A DNA stretch of 64,000 nt from Owenia fusiformis (Eukaryota; Annelida; Polychaeta; Sabellida; Oweniidae), in assembly GCA_903813345.2 (NCBI GenBank), contig CAIIXF020000012.1:18855520-18919519 (forward strand), given 5' to 3'. Of this stretch, positions 31,745 through 42,979 are shown piece by piece. The first letter of the stretch is position 1, and each line of letters starts with the position of its first letter. The notes beneath the pieces are model-generated. The model was not told the origin of the DNA. It was given only the letters and a program-made list of their open reading frames with translations, and made no database searches. The position numbers and the translations under genes were made by a program.

Positions 31745-31940
31745 CAGTGATCTCCCTAGGATTTGGGTGCAAAATTCTAATTTTCACAATTCAGACCAAA
31801 ATTGGTCATACTATGCCAATTTTTCATGATTTTTCTCATTTTTAAGTGGGTGCAAATGGATTTTCAGGTGGGTGCAAGCCTATTTCCAAAATTTCAGGTG
31901 GGTGCTGCACCCATTTGCTTTAATGCTGGGGAGATCACTG
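31745..31940. mobile_element. MITE CAGTGATCTCCC, copy 2 (within the duplicated segment)
   Basis: Second copy produced by the 1.6-kb tandem duplication, with a small deletion near its left end. Confidence 0.8.
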
Positions 31941-32684
31941 TAATATATTACGATTAATCAAGCTATTGAAACATTCCTCTTGTACAAGTGCTTCCCTTCC
32001 ATGTTTGATTATAAATTCAGATGTGAGATGTGAGATCTGGATGTGCTAGATTATGTCTATGTCCAATAGAAATACAAAATTACATGTATTGTTTATAGAT
32101 TTTAATTACAAGTCCACCACATTAAGTAGCTGCAAAATGTTCTAAACAGTATATCCACCAAAATAAGTAGCACCAAATTAAAAAAATATATTCAAAACAA
32201 CCAACATGGTATTAGCTGTATATGTAGATTCAGTAATCTGCCACAAGTATTGGACTATGCTACACAACCAGTGTCTTCCTTAACTCATTCTTACAATTCT
32301 ATTGAATGTTATTCAAACTACTAGATATAGTATATGATTTATGATGTATTTTTTCTAATTTTCAAGTCGATCGAAAATGTTTTGCCTAAAGAGAACCCTA
32401 CATCAGATTTATCATAGTCAAATGAACAATTCCATGTGTTTTCAAATAAATGTACTCTGATTGGTTTCTTCTGAACATGCTGGGTAAATCTCAAGATGAT
32501 TTTTTCAGGTGCTCACTTGAAATTTTTTGTTTAAGTAGGTAATATTCTCTAGTGTTTTCTGGCAACTTAGTCAAAAATTTGTATTTTTACATTGAAAATT
32601 ATGAATCATAAATTATAAATCAAATTAGACTTGGTTTTCATTTGTGCTTCAATATATCATATCTTTAATATTCTTGAATGTTCT

Positions 32685-33210
32685 GACCTGATCTTAAATG
32701 ATCTGATTTGATCTTTGAACAATGATCTCACCTGATCGTCAATGATATAACCTGATTTTACCTTCTCTGCAATGATCTTTCATATCAGGATTTTGAATGA
32801 TCTGACATGAGCATGAATGCTCTCACTGATCCTCAATGATCTGACCTGGATTACATGATCATCAATGATCAGACCTGATATTTAACGATCAGGTTTTATT
32901 TTCAATGATCTTACCTAGTACCTGATCCTCAATGATCTGACCTGTTTTTGCATGATCTTCGATGATCTGACCTGATATTCAACGATCAGGTTTGATTTTA
33001 AGTGATCTTACCTAGTACCTGATCCTCAATGATCTGACTTGATCTCTTGCATGATCTTCAATGACATGACCTGAAATTCAACGATCGGATTTGATTTTCA
33101 ATGATTCTACCTGATCCTCAATGATCTTCAATGATCTTCAATGATCTGACCTGAAATTCAATGATCAGATTTGATGTTCAATGATCTTACCTGATCCTCA
33201 ATGATCTGAC
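32685..33210 (+). repeat. GATC-rich degenerate satellite, array 2
   Basis: The same unit family as 31085-31682, with fewer units and its own internal rearrangements. Confidence 0.85.
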
Positions 33211-34970
33211 CAAATATTTTCTTCAAATGATATTATAAAATGTAGCAGACCTAGGTAATCAGGGTTTTATTTTTCTATTACTTTCAAATATCACACAGGT
33301 ACACTGTACTGTATAGGTATAATTATAACTATAATTTAGAATACCTGACTTATTTGTCCCATCACTAGTTTTGGTTCATATGTTGATATAAAATGTTATT
33401 TGATATGATATCATATATCCATGTACTATGCCAAAAATGATAATACTAGAACATATATGACAGTATGACACGTACAATTACAGTATTCAAGTTCAGAAAG
33501 CTTAATTGTCCAGAGACATTTTTTTTATATGTGAAACATCTTTTAATGGATTACACCTTTTTAATTGTTACAGATAAAATGACCAAAAGTTAGTCAATTT
33601 CTTAGGTTTGGGAACAGTATGTTAAAAAGTTACAGTGCATTTGTAATTATTTTACTAATTTTGTACTAATTTCACCTGTACATGTACATGTAGTTGATAA
33701 ATGATAGTCTGTTATAATTGTGAAAAAATTTGAAAATGGGAATATTCATTCAAATTTACATTACAGCATTATAAAGTGACAATGAGAGATGGTTTGTTCA
33801 CATACTACATTTACTAGGTTGACAGAAATATGGTGGCGTGGTTAGTGTCTTTTTATACACTTAGCTTTATAGCAAAAAATTATGATGCAATTTTACATAA
33901 TTGGCTTTGTATTAAATACATTTTAAGTCACTTTTAACAAAAATAAATCTCAAAATGATCTAAAAATGGTGATACTTGGTGTCCCTCAAGGCAGTTAATA
34001 AACACTGATTGTTCTGAATATCAATACTTTGCTCATAATTGCCTATTGCCATGGAGAAAAATGAATTTCTCTTTCCCGTTTGATTGCTGCATTAACTGTT
34101 AACATACTCATGTAAGTTATTGGAATATATTTATAACCAGTATTTAAAGTAAATAAACTTGATTGAAATATGTATTGTTTCTTTAGTTTGTTGAACAAAA
34201 GTGTCATTACCTGTGAATTGTATAAATATATGAGCCGTGTATTTTACCGGGGTATTTTACGACAATTGCCAGTCCCATCATAGACATACATGTATGTATC
34301 CGATTAATATTTATTTCTAAAGCAGATGGGTGTTAGAAATGGGCCTTAAGTTATGTATAAGTTATACACTAATATTAAAATGTCGTCGCACATTTTCCGA
34401 AAAGGACCTTCACTCTCAAGTTTCCAAACTCCTGTTACAATATTAAAGGTCAAAAGTCACTACCTCTCTCAGATGTTTTCTAGCATTTAAAGGTCACATA
34501 CTATAGTTTTGTTACAAAATATAATTAGTGAGTTCTTAGCTTGAAAATGCTGATTTCCAAAAGATGAACGAGTGTTTAAAAATATTATATATTACCGTAT
34601 TACTTTGAAACAAATGGAATGTTATAAGACATTACTATAAGTACGCTATTGGTGCACACTACTGTTTCACGGGAAATAATGAAATGTGATATTATTAAGA
34701 ATATTCGCGCAATTTGGCAAACACGTTCGACGACACTTCTTCGACATTCATTGAAGCATGTACATAAAATTATTATTTTATTGTCTACATTCTTCTAACT
34801 AATGAGTCGATTAAATAATATTTCAAAACAAACTGAACAATTTTAAATCAAAACATCGATTTAAAATTGAACAAAATGGAGACCACTTACCATGATAAAA
34901 GTTTAGGGTTTATTCCTTTGAACTTTCAATCAATTGCTCTTGTTTTCCCTTTACTAAAATGCGCGAATTA
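33211..34970. other. Intergenic, no gene seen
   Basis: Very AT-rich sequence with no supported ORF, repeat or RNA gene. Confidence 0.5.
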
Positions 34971-34974
34971 AACG

Positions 34975-35240
34975 GTATTTGAGTTATCGTTCGGACAAAC
35001 GGACAGACGGACGGCTTCTCTATTATATAACTCAAGCAATTACCACGGAATAGCAAATCCCACCGAACAAAACACATTCGTTTTGATAACTAGTGGCCAT
35101 CTTGAAAATTTCATCTTGAACAGAGCATTTCAGCATATACAATCGAATGACTCAGATGGGAGTAGGGAGTTGCCAGTTAAACAGCCATGTGACTCATTCG
35201 TGTTAGATAGCATGGCGGGTATAGTGGAAAGTTCCCTTTA
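34975..35240. repeat. Fragments of dispersed repeats
   Basis: 34980-35080 is a short reverse-oriented relative of the CCGTCCGT/TCCCATCGAACGAAG family (AAACGGACAGACGGACGG, then GCAAATCCCACCGAAC). 35144-35240 resembles 43357-43441 (GACTCAGATGGGAGTAGG, GATAGCATGGCGGGTATA), so similar sequence lies on both sides of the fibrinogen-domain gene pair. Confidence 0.5.
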
Positions 35241-35624
35241 ACTTAAAGAGAGAATCAGAGAGCGAGCAGGCTTAACAAAAAATTGTTTCAATTTTAGAAT
35301 ATTTTTGGCTCATGTCATTGCTTGTCATGTCTATTTTCTAAAAATCACAAAAGTGCATACTTTATTCAAGGAAAACTAAAGATTTTTGCAATAATGTATT
35401 ATTTTTCTATAAGAATGGTTACCATTCTTATTATTTGGGAGAATTTAAACATTTTTCACTCATTTTTGCACTTTGAAACATTAATAACTTCACCAATTTA
35501 TAACATATTGTGAATCTTTTGGGAGATATTGTATTTGATATTGTAAGGAATAGATTGGTAGGTCAATTATACATGTTGCTTGTAATTTTGTCACCCCCTA
35601 TAGATCAGATTCTGCCTTAAATAT

Positions 35625-35895
35625 TTATCAGCTTTAGTGGATGAATTTCCAAATCACCCTTATGTATCTAATAGTTATGCAAACTGGAATATGTCCAGTA
35701 ATTATAAAAGAAAATATTATCTGTCCAAATGGTATTTCACTTTTTGTGATTTTGTAATATTGGGAATCTCTATTGGGAATCTCCCCGAACTAGAAGTCAC
35801 ATTTTCAAAAAATATAATTAAATTTTCAAAGTTGATAAACAATTTTCGAAACTATATTTCTAGATGTACCTTTACATGCAGATTTCTATATCACC
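35625..35895. repeat. Dispersed repeat shared with 45995-46145 and, inverted, 37450-37560
   Basis: Shares TCACCCTTATGTATCTAATA, GGGAATCTCCCC and AATTTTCGAAAC-type blocks with 45995-46145. The CACTTTTTGTGATTTTGTAA and GGGAATCTCCCCGAACTA parts recur inverted at 37460-37560. The 90-codon ORF here is incidental. Confidence 0.55.
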
Positions 35896-35899
35896 TTGT

Positions 35900-36760
35900 C
35901 CTTGACTGAATTTTAAATATTTAATTCAAATGCTGATTTTGAAAATCAGCAGCCATCTTGAAAATCTTTTCTTAGATAAAGCTCCTTTGTCCCCAGGGAT
36001 CAGCATACAAAATTTGAACCACATTGACATTATTTATGTGTCAAATAAATTAATAAAATTAAATTTGTAAGCTTGAGAAATATGGAGATTGATCTCCGTA
36101 CTTCTTGGATGATAATGCTCGGAATACCATTTACGTCAAAAACATCAAATTTTATGCGTTTGAATTTGGGCAGCGTTTTTAAGACATAAATTAACCAGGT
36201 ATCCTAGAAATTCATCGGTATTTGCTACTGCGCGAATTGCTATTTTCTCGTTATATAATTTTCCCAAAATGTAATGAAAACGATTAATCCTAAATAGATG
36301 AGTTTCATGTACCTATTTTAGACAGAATTATTCATTTGGTATAAAATGAAATATTCCAAAGATTCGTAAGATTATCTGCGAATTGCGAAAGATGGATGGA
36401 GTTAGTTTTCATAATAGTTGAATAATTAAGTTAGCAAAGCAATCATTATCGCTACATTGAATATCATTTTAATCAATTCCCAAGACAAGAGATTAAACAA
36501 ACAAACAAACAAGTTATAAAAGCATCATAAACAAAAAAACAAATATTTTTCTAGGCTTAACGTTCCTCTCAATAAACGTTTTGAGTAGAATATATTGCAT
36601 AATCCGTTATTTGCAATTTATTTTTCAGTTCGCAAATATTTACATATGGGTTTCTAAATCTATATTAATTATTCTCTACATGATTTATTTGATACCGTTG
36701 ATTTATGACAGCTTAGATAATAACATCGGCACTTTTGAGAAATATTCTATATCCCTGAGA
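35900..36760. other. Upstream region of fibrinogen-domain gene A
   Basis: AT-rich with no supported ORF. A TATA-like GATAAAATAAAA at about 36761 aligns with the better TATAAAA before gene B, consistent with a shared ancestral promoter. Confidence 0.4.
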
Positions 36761-36830
36761 GATAAAATAAAAGTCACATGTTCATCTCGACATCAACACA
36801 GATTCAAGGCATAACTAACAGTATCTAAAA

Positions 36831-36981
36831 ATGAAGATGTTCGCAATTTTGCTGACTGTTGTTTTTGCTGTTAGAGCACATAGTGAGGTGGACATTTGCC
36901 TTGCAGAGGTGAAGAATGAAATAAAGGAAACAATTGAAGATAGTTTGGATGAATGTACAAACAATGGGCATGGTTATCGTG
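36831..36981 (+). CDS. Fibrinogen-domain lectin A, exon 1 (signal peptide)
   Basis: ATG 36831 opens a signal peptide MKMFAILLTVVFAVRAHS, then a short acidic linker with two cysteines (DICLAEVKNE, DSLDECTNNG) ending at the donor GTGAGT (36982), phase 1. Only seven of 50 residues differ from gene B exon 1. The G-first phase joins in frame both to the fibrinogen exon at 38075 (giving R-D-K-Y-V-E-D-C) and to the CUB-like exon at 37125 (giving R-E-G-T-W). The cysteine-bearing linker could allow disulphide-linked oligomers, as in other secreted fibrinogen-domain lectins. That is inference. Confidence 0.85.
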
Positions 36982-37124
36982 GTGAGTAGGATGATGCCAA
37001 ATAATATTTCACAATTCTCATAATTTCTGACTTTCTTTTCTTTTTTAATGTGCCTGATTAATACCGCAAATTGTAGAAAAAACAAGAATTCATCTAAATT
37101 TATCTCATTCAATTCTGTCGTCAG

Positions 37125-37450
37125 AAGGTACCTGGTTATCGCAAACAATTCCCGATGATTACGTATACATCGATATCAAGGATTGTGACAATTTTCTGAT
37201 CATGGAGATAGACATATCGTTTAGATCCATTAATTACCTCAAAGAAAAGTTTATACGATTATTGGATATTGAGGGTGCAATCAAGTGCAACCCATCAACA
37301 TACTTTTTCAAAAGACTAGATGCGAGTAGAAATAATCTTGATTTTACGTCATTAAATATTCAAAATTCAGTCAAAGATGTCATTTTTGAAATCTATGTAT
37401 GTAAAAGTACATCTAGAAATATGGGTTTGAAAATTGTTTATCAACTTTGA
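37125..37450 (+). CDS. Candidate alternative terminal exon with CUB-like sequence (gene A only)
   Basis: After the acceptor TCTGTCGTCAG the frame fixed by exon 1 stays open for 108 residues to TGA at 37450. It reads EGTWLSQTIPDDYVYIDIKD, CDNFLIMEIDISF and, at the end, VIFEIYVCKSTSRNMGLKIV. The strand-like pattern, length near 110 and ending of the GLKIVY type resemble a CUB domain, although only three cysteines are present. No donor is seen at the end, so it would be a last exon. An AATAAA lies at 37866. The product would be a 158-residue secreted protein sharing the lectin's signal peptide. Gene B has similar intron sequence just before this point but no such exon. It could instead be an old captured exon that is not used. 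Confidence 0.4.
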
Positions 37451-38074
37451 AAATTTAATTTTTTTTGAAAATGTGATTTTTAGTTCGGGGAGATTCCCCA
37501 TAGACCCCATGTTATAAAATCACAAAAAGTGAAATTGCATTTTTTGAAGTCTTGGTATCTTCAGAAAAGAAGCTTTGTTTCAAAGTCTGTTGATGGTGAA
37601 AATTACAGACTATTACGAAATTTCAGAATTTAGGGTATTTGAGAGACAACTCCCGTTAAAGATTTAGTATAACTTAAGAATAATCAATTTGGTGTAACAA
37701 TCATAACTCAAGAGACAATTCGAGGGTTGTCCCAGAAGAATGCACTATTTACTCTAACTTTATCAATACTTGATATTTTTGCATGGAAGTTTCATTGAAT
37801 CTTTGAAGATATATTGATTATTCTACAAAGTTTCATTTTGGTTGATAATACTATGTTGGTGTTATAATAAAATCAAGTTTTGGTAGGGTTTGACAGGTTT
37901 TTGTCATGTCAAAAAATTGAAAATATGAAATAATTAATCAACAAATACCATTTTCTGTAGCTATAATCAGTATGCTAAAGAATATACTACGTTTAATTAA
38001 AACAAATGTTTATGAAATAGCGTGTAATGGTGAAAATGGCCATGGTACACTGGTAACTGGTTTATTTGTTGCAG

Positions 38075-38727
38075 ATAAATACGTTGAGGACTGTAATTCT
38101 GACCCATCCTTTACTGGCGTAAGAAACATAAAAACAAAAGAGGGCCGAATATTCAGCGCCTATTGCGACCAGGGCTGGATGTATATTTTCAAACGATTCG
38201 ACGGCACAGAAGACTTCTATCGTACATGGGCTGAATATCAACATGGCTTTGGATATGCAGAAAAAGAACATTTTATCGGACTTGATAACCTCGCAAGTGT
38301 ATTGACACAGGGGACCTATAAAGTTCGGGTCGACCTCTCAATGTGGCCAGGTCCATCAAGTACAGCAAAGTTCGCTGAATATTCAAGCTTTTACATCAGT
38401 AGAACTGACAAATATCGTCTGACCATTGGAGGCTTTAGAGGGACTATGGAAGACAGCCTTACATACCATAATGGTCAACGGTTCTCTACATATGACGAAG
38501 ATAATGACGCAGATGCAACTTCCAATTGTGCTGTCGGTGCCAATGGCGCTTGGTGGTATAAAGCTTGCTATTCATCTAATCTTCTTAGCGGCTATGCGAG
38601 AGGACCCGTTTGTCCACAAGCTCACAAATGCCTCACATGGAATCTCTGGGGATCTACCATCGGTACCCCAAACAATTATTACTACTCATTCAAAGAGGCA
38701 TCTATGAAGATCTACCGCACTATTTAG
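38075..38727 (+). CDS. Fibrinogen-domain lectin A, exon 2 (fibrinogen C-terminal domain)
   Basis: After TTATTTGTTGCAG the exon encodes a full fibrinogen-related domain of 217 residues: VEDCNSDPS, FSAYCDQGWMYIFKRFDGTE and DFYRTWAEYQHGFGYAEKE, then DSLTYHNGQRFSTYDEDND with the calcium-site acidic cluster, NCAVGANGAWWYKACYSSNL with the conserved disulphide pair, and a final YYYSFKEASMKIYRTI. The complete 267-residue protein is secreted and has no collagen or immunoglobulin region. Such proteins (ficolins, tachylectins, FREPs) bind acetylated sugars and act in innate immunity or matrix. The usual His after the second pocket Cys is Tyr here (ACYSSN). Two extra cysteines (GPVCPQAHKC) are shared with gene B. 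In-frame sequence upstream of 38075 is intron. Confidence 0.93.
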
Positions 38728-38791
38728 AATTTGATCCAAACCTGTCCATAATGATTTATGACATGTTCTTTAATATTTTGAATATTCGAGG

Positions 38792-38797
38792 AATAAA
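38792..38797 (+). promoter_or_regulatory. Polyadenylation signal of gene A
   Basis: AATAAA lies 65 bp after the stop codon of gene A. Confidence 0.7.
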
Positions 38798-38819
38798 CAT
38801 TTATCAAAATAACACGTAT

Positions 38820-39511
38820 TGGTAGTTTAAGCTTATACTTGCCAAAGGGAGTTCACTTTTAAGAAATTCCAAGATGGTTCACATTCGGCAACTATGGCTC
38901 AAAAATGACCAAAATAACTTAAAAAGTGCTCAATGATGTAAACCCCTCCTTTAGAATAGACACAAAAGTTATTCCCACAACGAGTTATATCTATAGTTAG
39001 TCTCGATGGAGTCCACCTGAACACATGAACTTAATGAATCAATGAATCGTAGCTCAATAGTTTTTATAATTTTTAATTGTTGATTACATCGATGAAAGTT
39101 CTCTGAATATATTAATTAGAATAGGGCTAGATTGAACCAGTGCAGAGTATTGTAAACAGTTTTGTGCACGTATTTTTGATAGCAGTTTATGTACCATTTA
39201 ACGATGAGCCTGAAATTAACATTAATTAGAAAATTAACCAACATTAAATGCCTTCATCAACTGATAATAAACAATCAGTGGAGGGGGACAACATGACTTC
39301 TCAATTTATTCATAATAATCAGAACAAAGCAATTATCTTTGCCCATCCGGGAATTTTTATAGTTACTTAATTCAACTTCCTTTGACTCCTATCCAATGAA
39401 CCGTTATATGTCAAAATAATATCAGCATTTTTTCGAATATTTATTTCCATTATAAAAAGTGAAGCATGATGTTTTGTTCAAATTATTCAAATTAGAATCA
39501 TTAGAAAGCCA
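38820..39511. other. Spacer between fibrinogen-domain genes, no gene seen
   Basis: AT-rich, with no supported ORF. Confidence 0.5.
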
Positions 39512-39932
39512 TATAGTCACGCGGTACAAACTTCGACCGTTAATTTGAATTTTTGACCTACCGGATGTTTGAAAATCAAGGATTACGAGTCTCGTACTGC
39601 ACCGTTTTTCTTCAAACTTGTTCCATTCAAAGCATAACAAAAATCCCTTTCTGTTGGTACATTATTCTCCTAAACAGAGTCCCTACTCCCAGCGGCATTT
39701 TGGTCCCCAGCTGTAAGAAGGCCTTCTAACAGCTGGGGACCAAAACGCTGCTAGAACGAGGGACTCTTTACAATAAAGTAATGCACCGACAGAAGGGCAA
39801 TTTTGTTTTGCTTTTAATGGTATAAGTTTGAAGAAAAACGGTACAGTATGAGACTCGCAATCCTTGATTTTCGAGCATCTGGTAGGTCAAAAATTCAAAT
39901 TAATGGTCGAAGTTTGTACTGCGTGATAGTAT
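39512..39932. mobile_element. Foldback element with about 200-bp arms (ends TATAGTCACGCGGTACAAAC)
   Basis: An almost complete inverted repeat: GTACAAACTTCGACCGTTAA and CTTCAAACTTGTTCC blocks on the left recur inverted on the right, meeting at CCCCAGCTGTAAGAAGGCC / CTAACAGCTGGGG near 39710-39740. The left arm's TTAGAAAGCCATA flank and right TATATTTT suggest TA-type insertion. Confidence 0.85.
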
Positions 39933-40103
39933 ATTTTTGTAATGAGATCAATTTAATCTTAATAAATATTTTGATTATTTAGTTTCGTTTGTAAATGTAT
40001 TCCACATGCTTCGTTGAGCAATGCCCGCTGCTTCTTCAATTTTATATCATAACCAGGCACTTTTAATTTGTTAAATGAAATAACCTATCCCGGGTTATTG
40101 AGG

Positions 40104-40110
40104 TATAAAA
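40104..40110 (+). promoter_or_regulatory. TATA box of gene B
   Basis: TATAAAA occurs 63 bp before the gene B start codon. The flanking sequence aligns with the equivalent upstream region of gene A. Confidence 0.65.
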
Positions 40111-40172
40111 TATACTCATTTGTTGATCTCGATATAAACAAAGATTCAAATCACATCTGACAATTCGTGAAA

Positions 40173-40323
40173 ATGAAGAAGTTCACAATTTTCCTGACTG
40201 TTGTTTTTGCTGTAAGAGCACATAGTGAGGTGGACATTTGCCTTGCAGAGGTGAAGAATGAAATAAATGAAACTATTGAAGATAGTTTGAATGAATGTAC
40301 AAACCATGGACATGGCTTTCGTG
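40173..40323 (+). CDS. Fibrinogen-domain lectin B, exon 1 (signal peptide)
   Basis: ATG 40173 opens MKKFTIFLTVVFAVRAHS and the same two-cysteine acidic linker as gene A (DICLAEVKNE, NECTNHGHG), ending at the donor GTGAGT with phase 1. Exon length (151 nt) is identical to gene A. It splices to 41876 over a 1.55-kb intron that contains a MITE copy. Confidence 0.88.
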
Positions 40324-41061
40324 GTGAGTAGGACGTTGCGGATAAATATTTCACAATTCTCATAATATCTGACTTCCTTTTCATTTTGTAGCGGAAATGT
40401 TCGATTTTTTACTTACGAGAAGTGAAAGCAACGATACATCTAAAAAATACACAGATATTTTGCAAGGAAATTGTGTATTTTGAAGAATATCTCCATAGTC
40501 TAAGACCCATTTTGGCTAAAAAATTTACAGATTTATATTTTTTATGCGTATCGGTATTATGAACCTAAATTTTCCACAAACGGCCAATGTTAAAAATACG
40601 CACCCGCCAATATTTAGAAACACACCGGCATTTAATAATTTTACATCTAGATTTACTATATAGATGTTCATTTCCAGATGTAAAGAAACGGATTATCTAT
40701 CCACTATAGAAATGCGTTAACGTTAATCACCGTGTATGTTGTCCATGATAAATGGCGTCAACGTTACTCACCGTGTATGTTGTCCCTGATTAATGCTGCC
40801 ATTGCAGATTCGGCAGTAAATGAATAACAAAACCAAGAATTCATCTGAATTTATCTGACTCAAATCTATTTCTAATCTCAAATCTAATTTTTTCGAATTC
40901 ATTCTTCAAAATCATTCAATTTCTTGTTGGATTGAAAGAATAAAGCCATCCACTTTTATTTTTCATTTCTAGTCACAACTCTAATTTTGCAATAGTCTGC
41001 AAATATACCAAAATAAAAAAATGGAACCTGTAAAATCGCGAGCAATTTAATTGCCTTTTAT

Positions 41062-41171
41062 ACTGGAACAGCCTGACAACGGTTAAGTCAGATACCGTTG
41101 TCACAATGGCGGACACAATCGTCGCTTCAACGGTATCTGACTTTACCGTTGTCAGGCTATTCCGGAGTGAT
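41062..41171. mobile_element. Short MITE copy (CCTGACAACGG family) in the gene B intron
   Basis: Both terminal arms of the 4160-4704 element are present back to back: GGAACAGCCTGACAACGG, GATACCGTTGTCAC, CGTCGCTTCAA, then ACCGTTGTCAGGCTATTCC. Only the middle is missing. It is absent from the gene A intron. Confidence 0.85.
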
Positions 41172-41875
41172 AATAAGATACTTCCCGTATAACCTGCATA
41201 ATTCACGCCGCTTACACTGGGTGACTAATTTTTAAAGCCTTGTTGGTATTTCAAACTTCAGGAAAGAAGCTTTGTCACGGTAACAGCCTGAGGCTGGGGT
41301 ATACAATCATTAATAAAAAATCAGTATTATTCTTATTCAATGTAAGTAATATAGTAAAAGAGCTCTCTATTTATATACACCACGCATTACCAACTCAGTA
41401 CACTATGGGACTTTTTAAACATTTTAACGTATTCCTGGGCCTCGGGTAACAGCCTGTTGATGAAAATTGCAGACTATTGCACAATTAAAAAAAGGGTACT
41501 TTAGAACCAGTCCCGATCAAGATATTTATAAGTAGAAATAGTTTGATACATTTGGGAGGGGCGGCATCAAAATATCGCAATGTCTTAGGAACTGAATGTT
41601 TTAGGGTTCTGGTAAACGCACATTTTAGTTTCTTATCCGACATTTTCCAACACTTCAATATTATGTAAATATGTCGCTACCTACCTCATTCATATACTTA
41701 CAATAGAACATAAAAACAGATTATAAATTATGATTGATACAAAATTTATGATGGATATTGTATACAGTATAGCAAGGAAATAAAGGTGAGAAGACCAATG
41801 AATGTGTCTTTAAATTAACTCCACGACAATATTTTACAAAATCTCCAGTGGAAACTTAAACTGGTTTACTTGCAG

Positions 41876-42531
41876 ATAAATACGTCGAGGACTGTAATTC
41901 TGACCCATCCTTCACTGGTGTAAGAAACATCAAGACAAAAGAGGGACGAATATTCACTGCCTATTGCGACCAGGGCTGGATGTATATTTTCAAACGATTT
42001 GACGGCACGGAAGACTTCTATCGTACATGGACTGAATACCAACATGGCTTTGGCTATGCAGAAAAGGAACATTTTATCGGACTTGATAACCTCGCAAGTG
42101 TATTGACACAGGGGAACTATAAAGTTCGGATTGAGCTTGCAATGTGGCCGGGTCCAACGAGTGAAGCAAAGTTCGCTGAATATTCAATCTTCAATATCGA
42201 TAGATCTGACAAATATCGTCTAATCATTGGAGGTTATCGTGGAAGTATGAATGACAGTATGACACAGCATAGCAATGGCCAACAGTTCTCTACATATGAC
42301 AATGATAATGACTTACATGGAACCGAAAATTGTGCTGTAATCTTTAAAGGTGCTTGGTGGTATAAGAACTGTCGTCTTGCTAATCTATTTAGCATCTACG
42401 CAAAAGGACCAGTTTGTCCTGAACGTGCTGCTTGTGTGTCGTGGTATCACTGGGGATCTGATATTGGTCATCCAAGCAATGATTATTACTCATTCAAAGA
42501 GGCATCTATGAAGCTCTATCGTACTATTTGA
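41876..42531 (+). CDS. Fibrinogen-domain lectin B, exon 2 (fibrinogen C-terminal domain)
   Basis: After TTTACTTGCAG the exon encodes DKYVEDCNSDPS and a complete fibrinogen-related domain ending EASMKLYRTI (268-residue protein with exon 1). It is closely similar to gene A over the first 90 residues (CDQGWMYIFKRFDGTEDFYR, GLDNLASVLTQG) but more divergent toward the ligand-pocket half: QQFSTYDNDNDLHGTENCAV, FKGAWWYKNCRLANLFSIYA. The usual pocket His after Cys is Arg here, Tyr in gene A. The calcium cluster DNDND is kept, as are the extra cysteines (GPVCPERAAC). The pattern suggests recent tandem duplication with divergence of ligand specificity, or gene conversion of the 5' half. Secreted lectin role is by family. 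Confidence 0.93.
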
Positions 42532-42592
42532 AATGCGATCTAAACTTGTCTCACGTCCTTTATGATTTATGACGTGTTCTTTATCACTTTGA

Positions 42593-42598
42593 AATAAA
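42593..42598 (+). promoter_or_regulatory. Polyadenylation signal of gene B
   Basis: AATAAA lies 62 bp after the gene B stop, in an AATAAAATAAAA context. Confidence 0.7.
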
Positions 42599-42782
42599 AT
42601 AAAATGTATTTTAAGCTTTATGAATCAACAAAGGTTAGGTTCGGAAAGGCCAAGTTTTGGGAAATAGAAAGCCCGTGTATTACTAAATTTGTATTATTGG
42701 ACTCTGGTTAAAATAGTATTCATGGAATGGATATCGACACTTCAAAATAATATGAACTATAGTTTATTAAAAAAACAGTTGA

Positions 42783-42979
42783 ACGGCAGGCCCGTAGCCA
42801 GGGGGCGGGGGGGGGGGGCGGGTTCGGGCGAACCTCCCTCTCGCCAATAATCAATTTAAAATCATGCAGTTTTTCAGCATTCGGAGCCAACTTTTCCAAA
42901 GTGAGCAATTTGCCACAGTAAGCCCCCCCCCTGGATTTTTTCGAACCCCCCTCGGCAAATCCTGGCTACGGGCCGTTGA
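42783..42979. mobile_element. Small MITE with GGCCCGTAGCCAGG ends, copy 1
   Basis: Ends CAGGCCCGTAGCCAGG and CCTGGCTACGGGCCG are inverted, with G-runs and C-runs just inside and ATCATGCAGTTTTTCAGCAT in the middle. The same middle and ends occur at 49764-49943. Confidence 0.8.

Larger units (their letters stand above)
30077..33210 (+). repeat. Tandem duplication of a roughly 1.6-kb segment
   Basis: 30077-31682 and 31683-about 33210 are direct copies offset by 1606 bp, starting AATTATGTAGTCCTCAAAGC. They are almost identical over the first 1.1 kb, including the internal MITE and the TGATTGGTTTCTTCTGAACA block. Each ends in a GATC-rich array that differs in length. No coding sequence. It lies just downstream of Orai. 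Confidence 0.93.

Noticed and set aside
37972-38074. N-terminal extension of lectin A from ATG 37972
   Set aside because: It is in frame but lies before a clear TTGTTGCAG acceptor at 38074. The gene B counterpart has the acceptor at the same place and no such extension, so it is intron.
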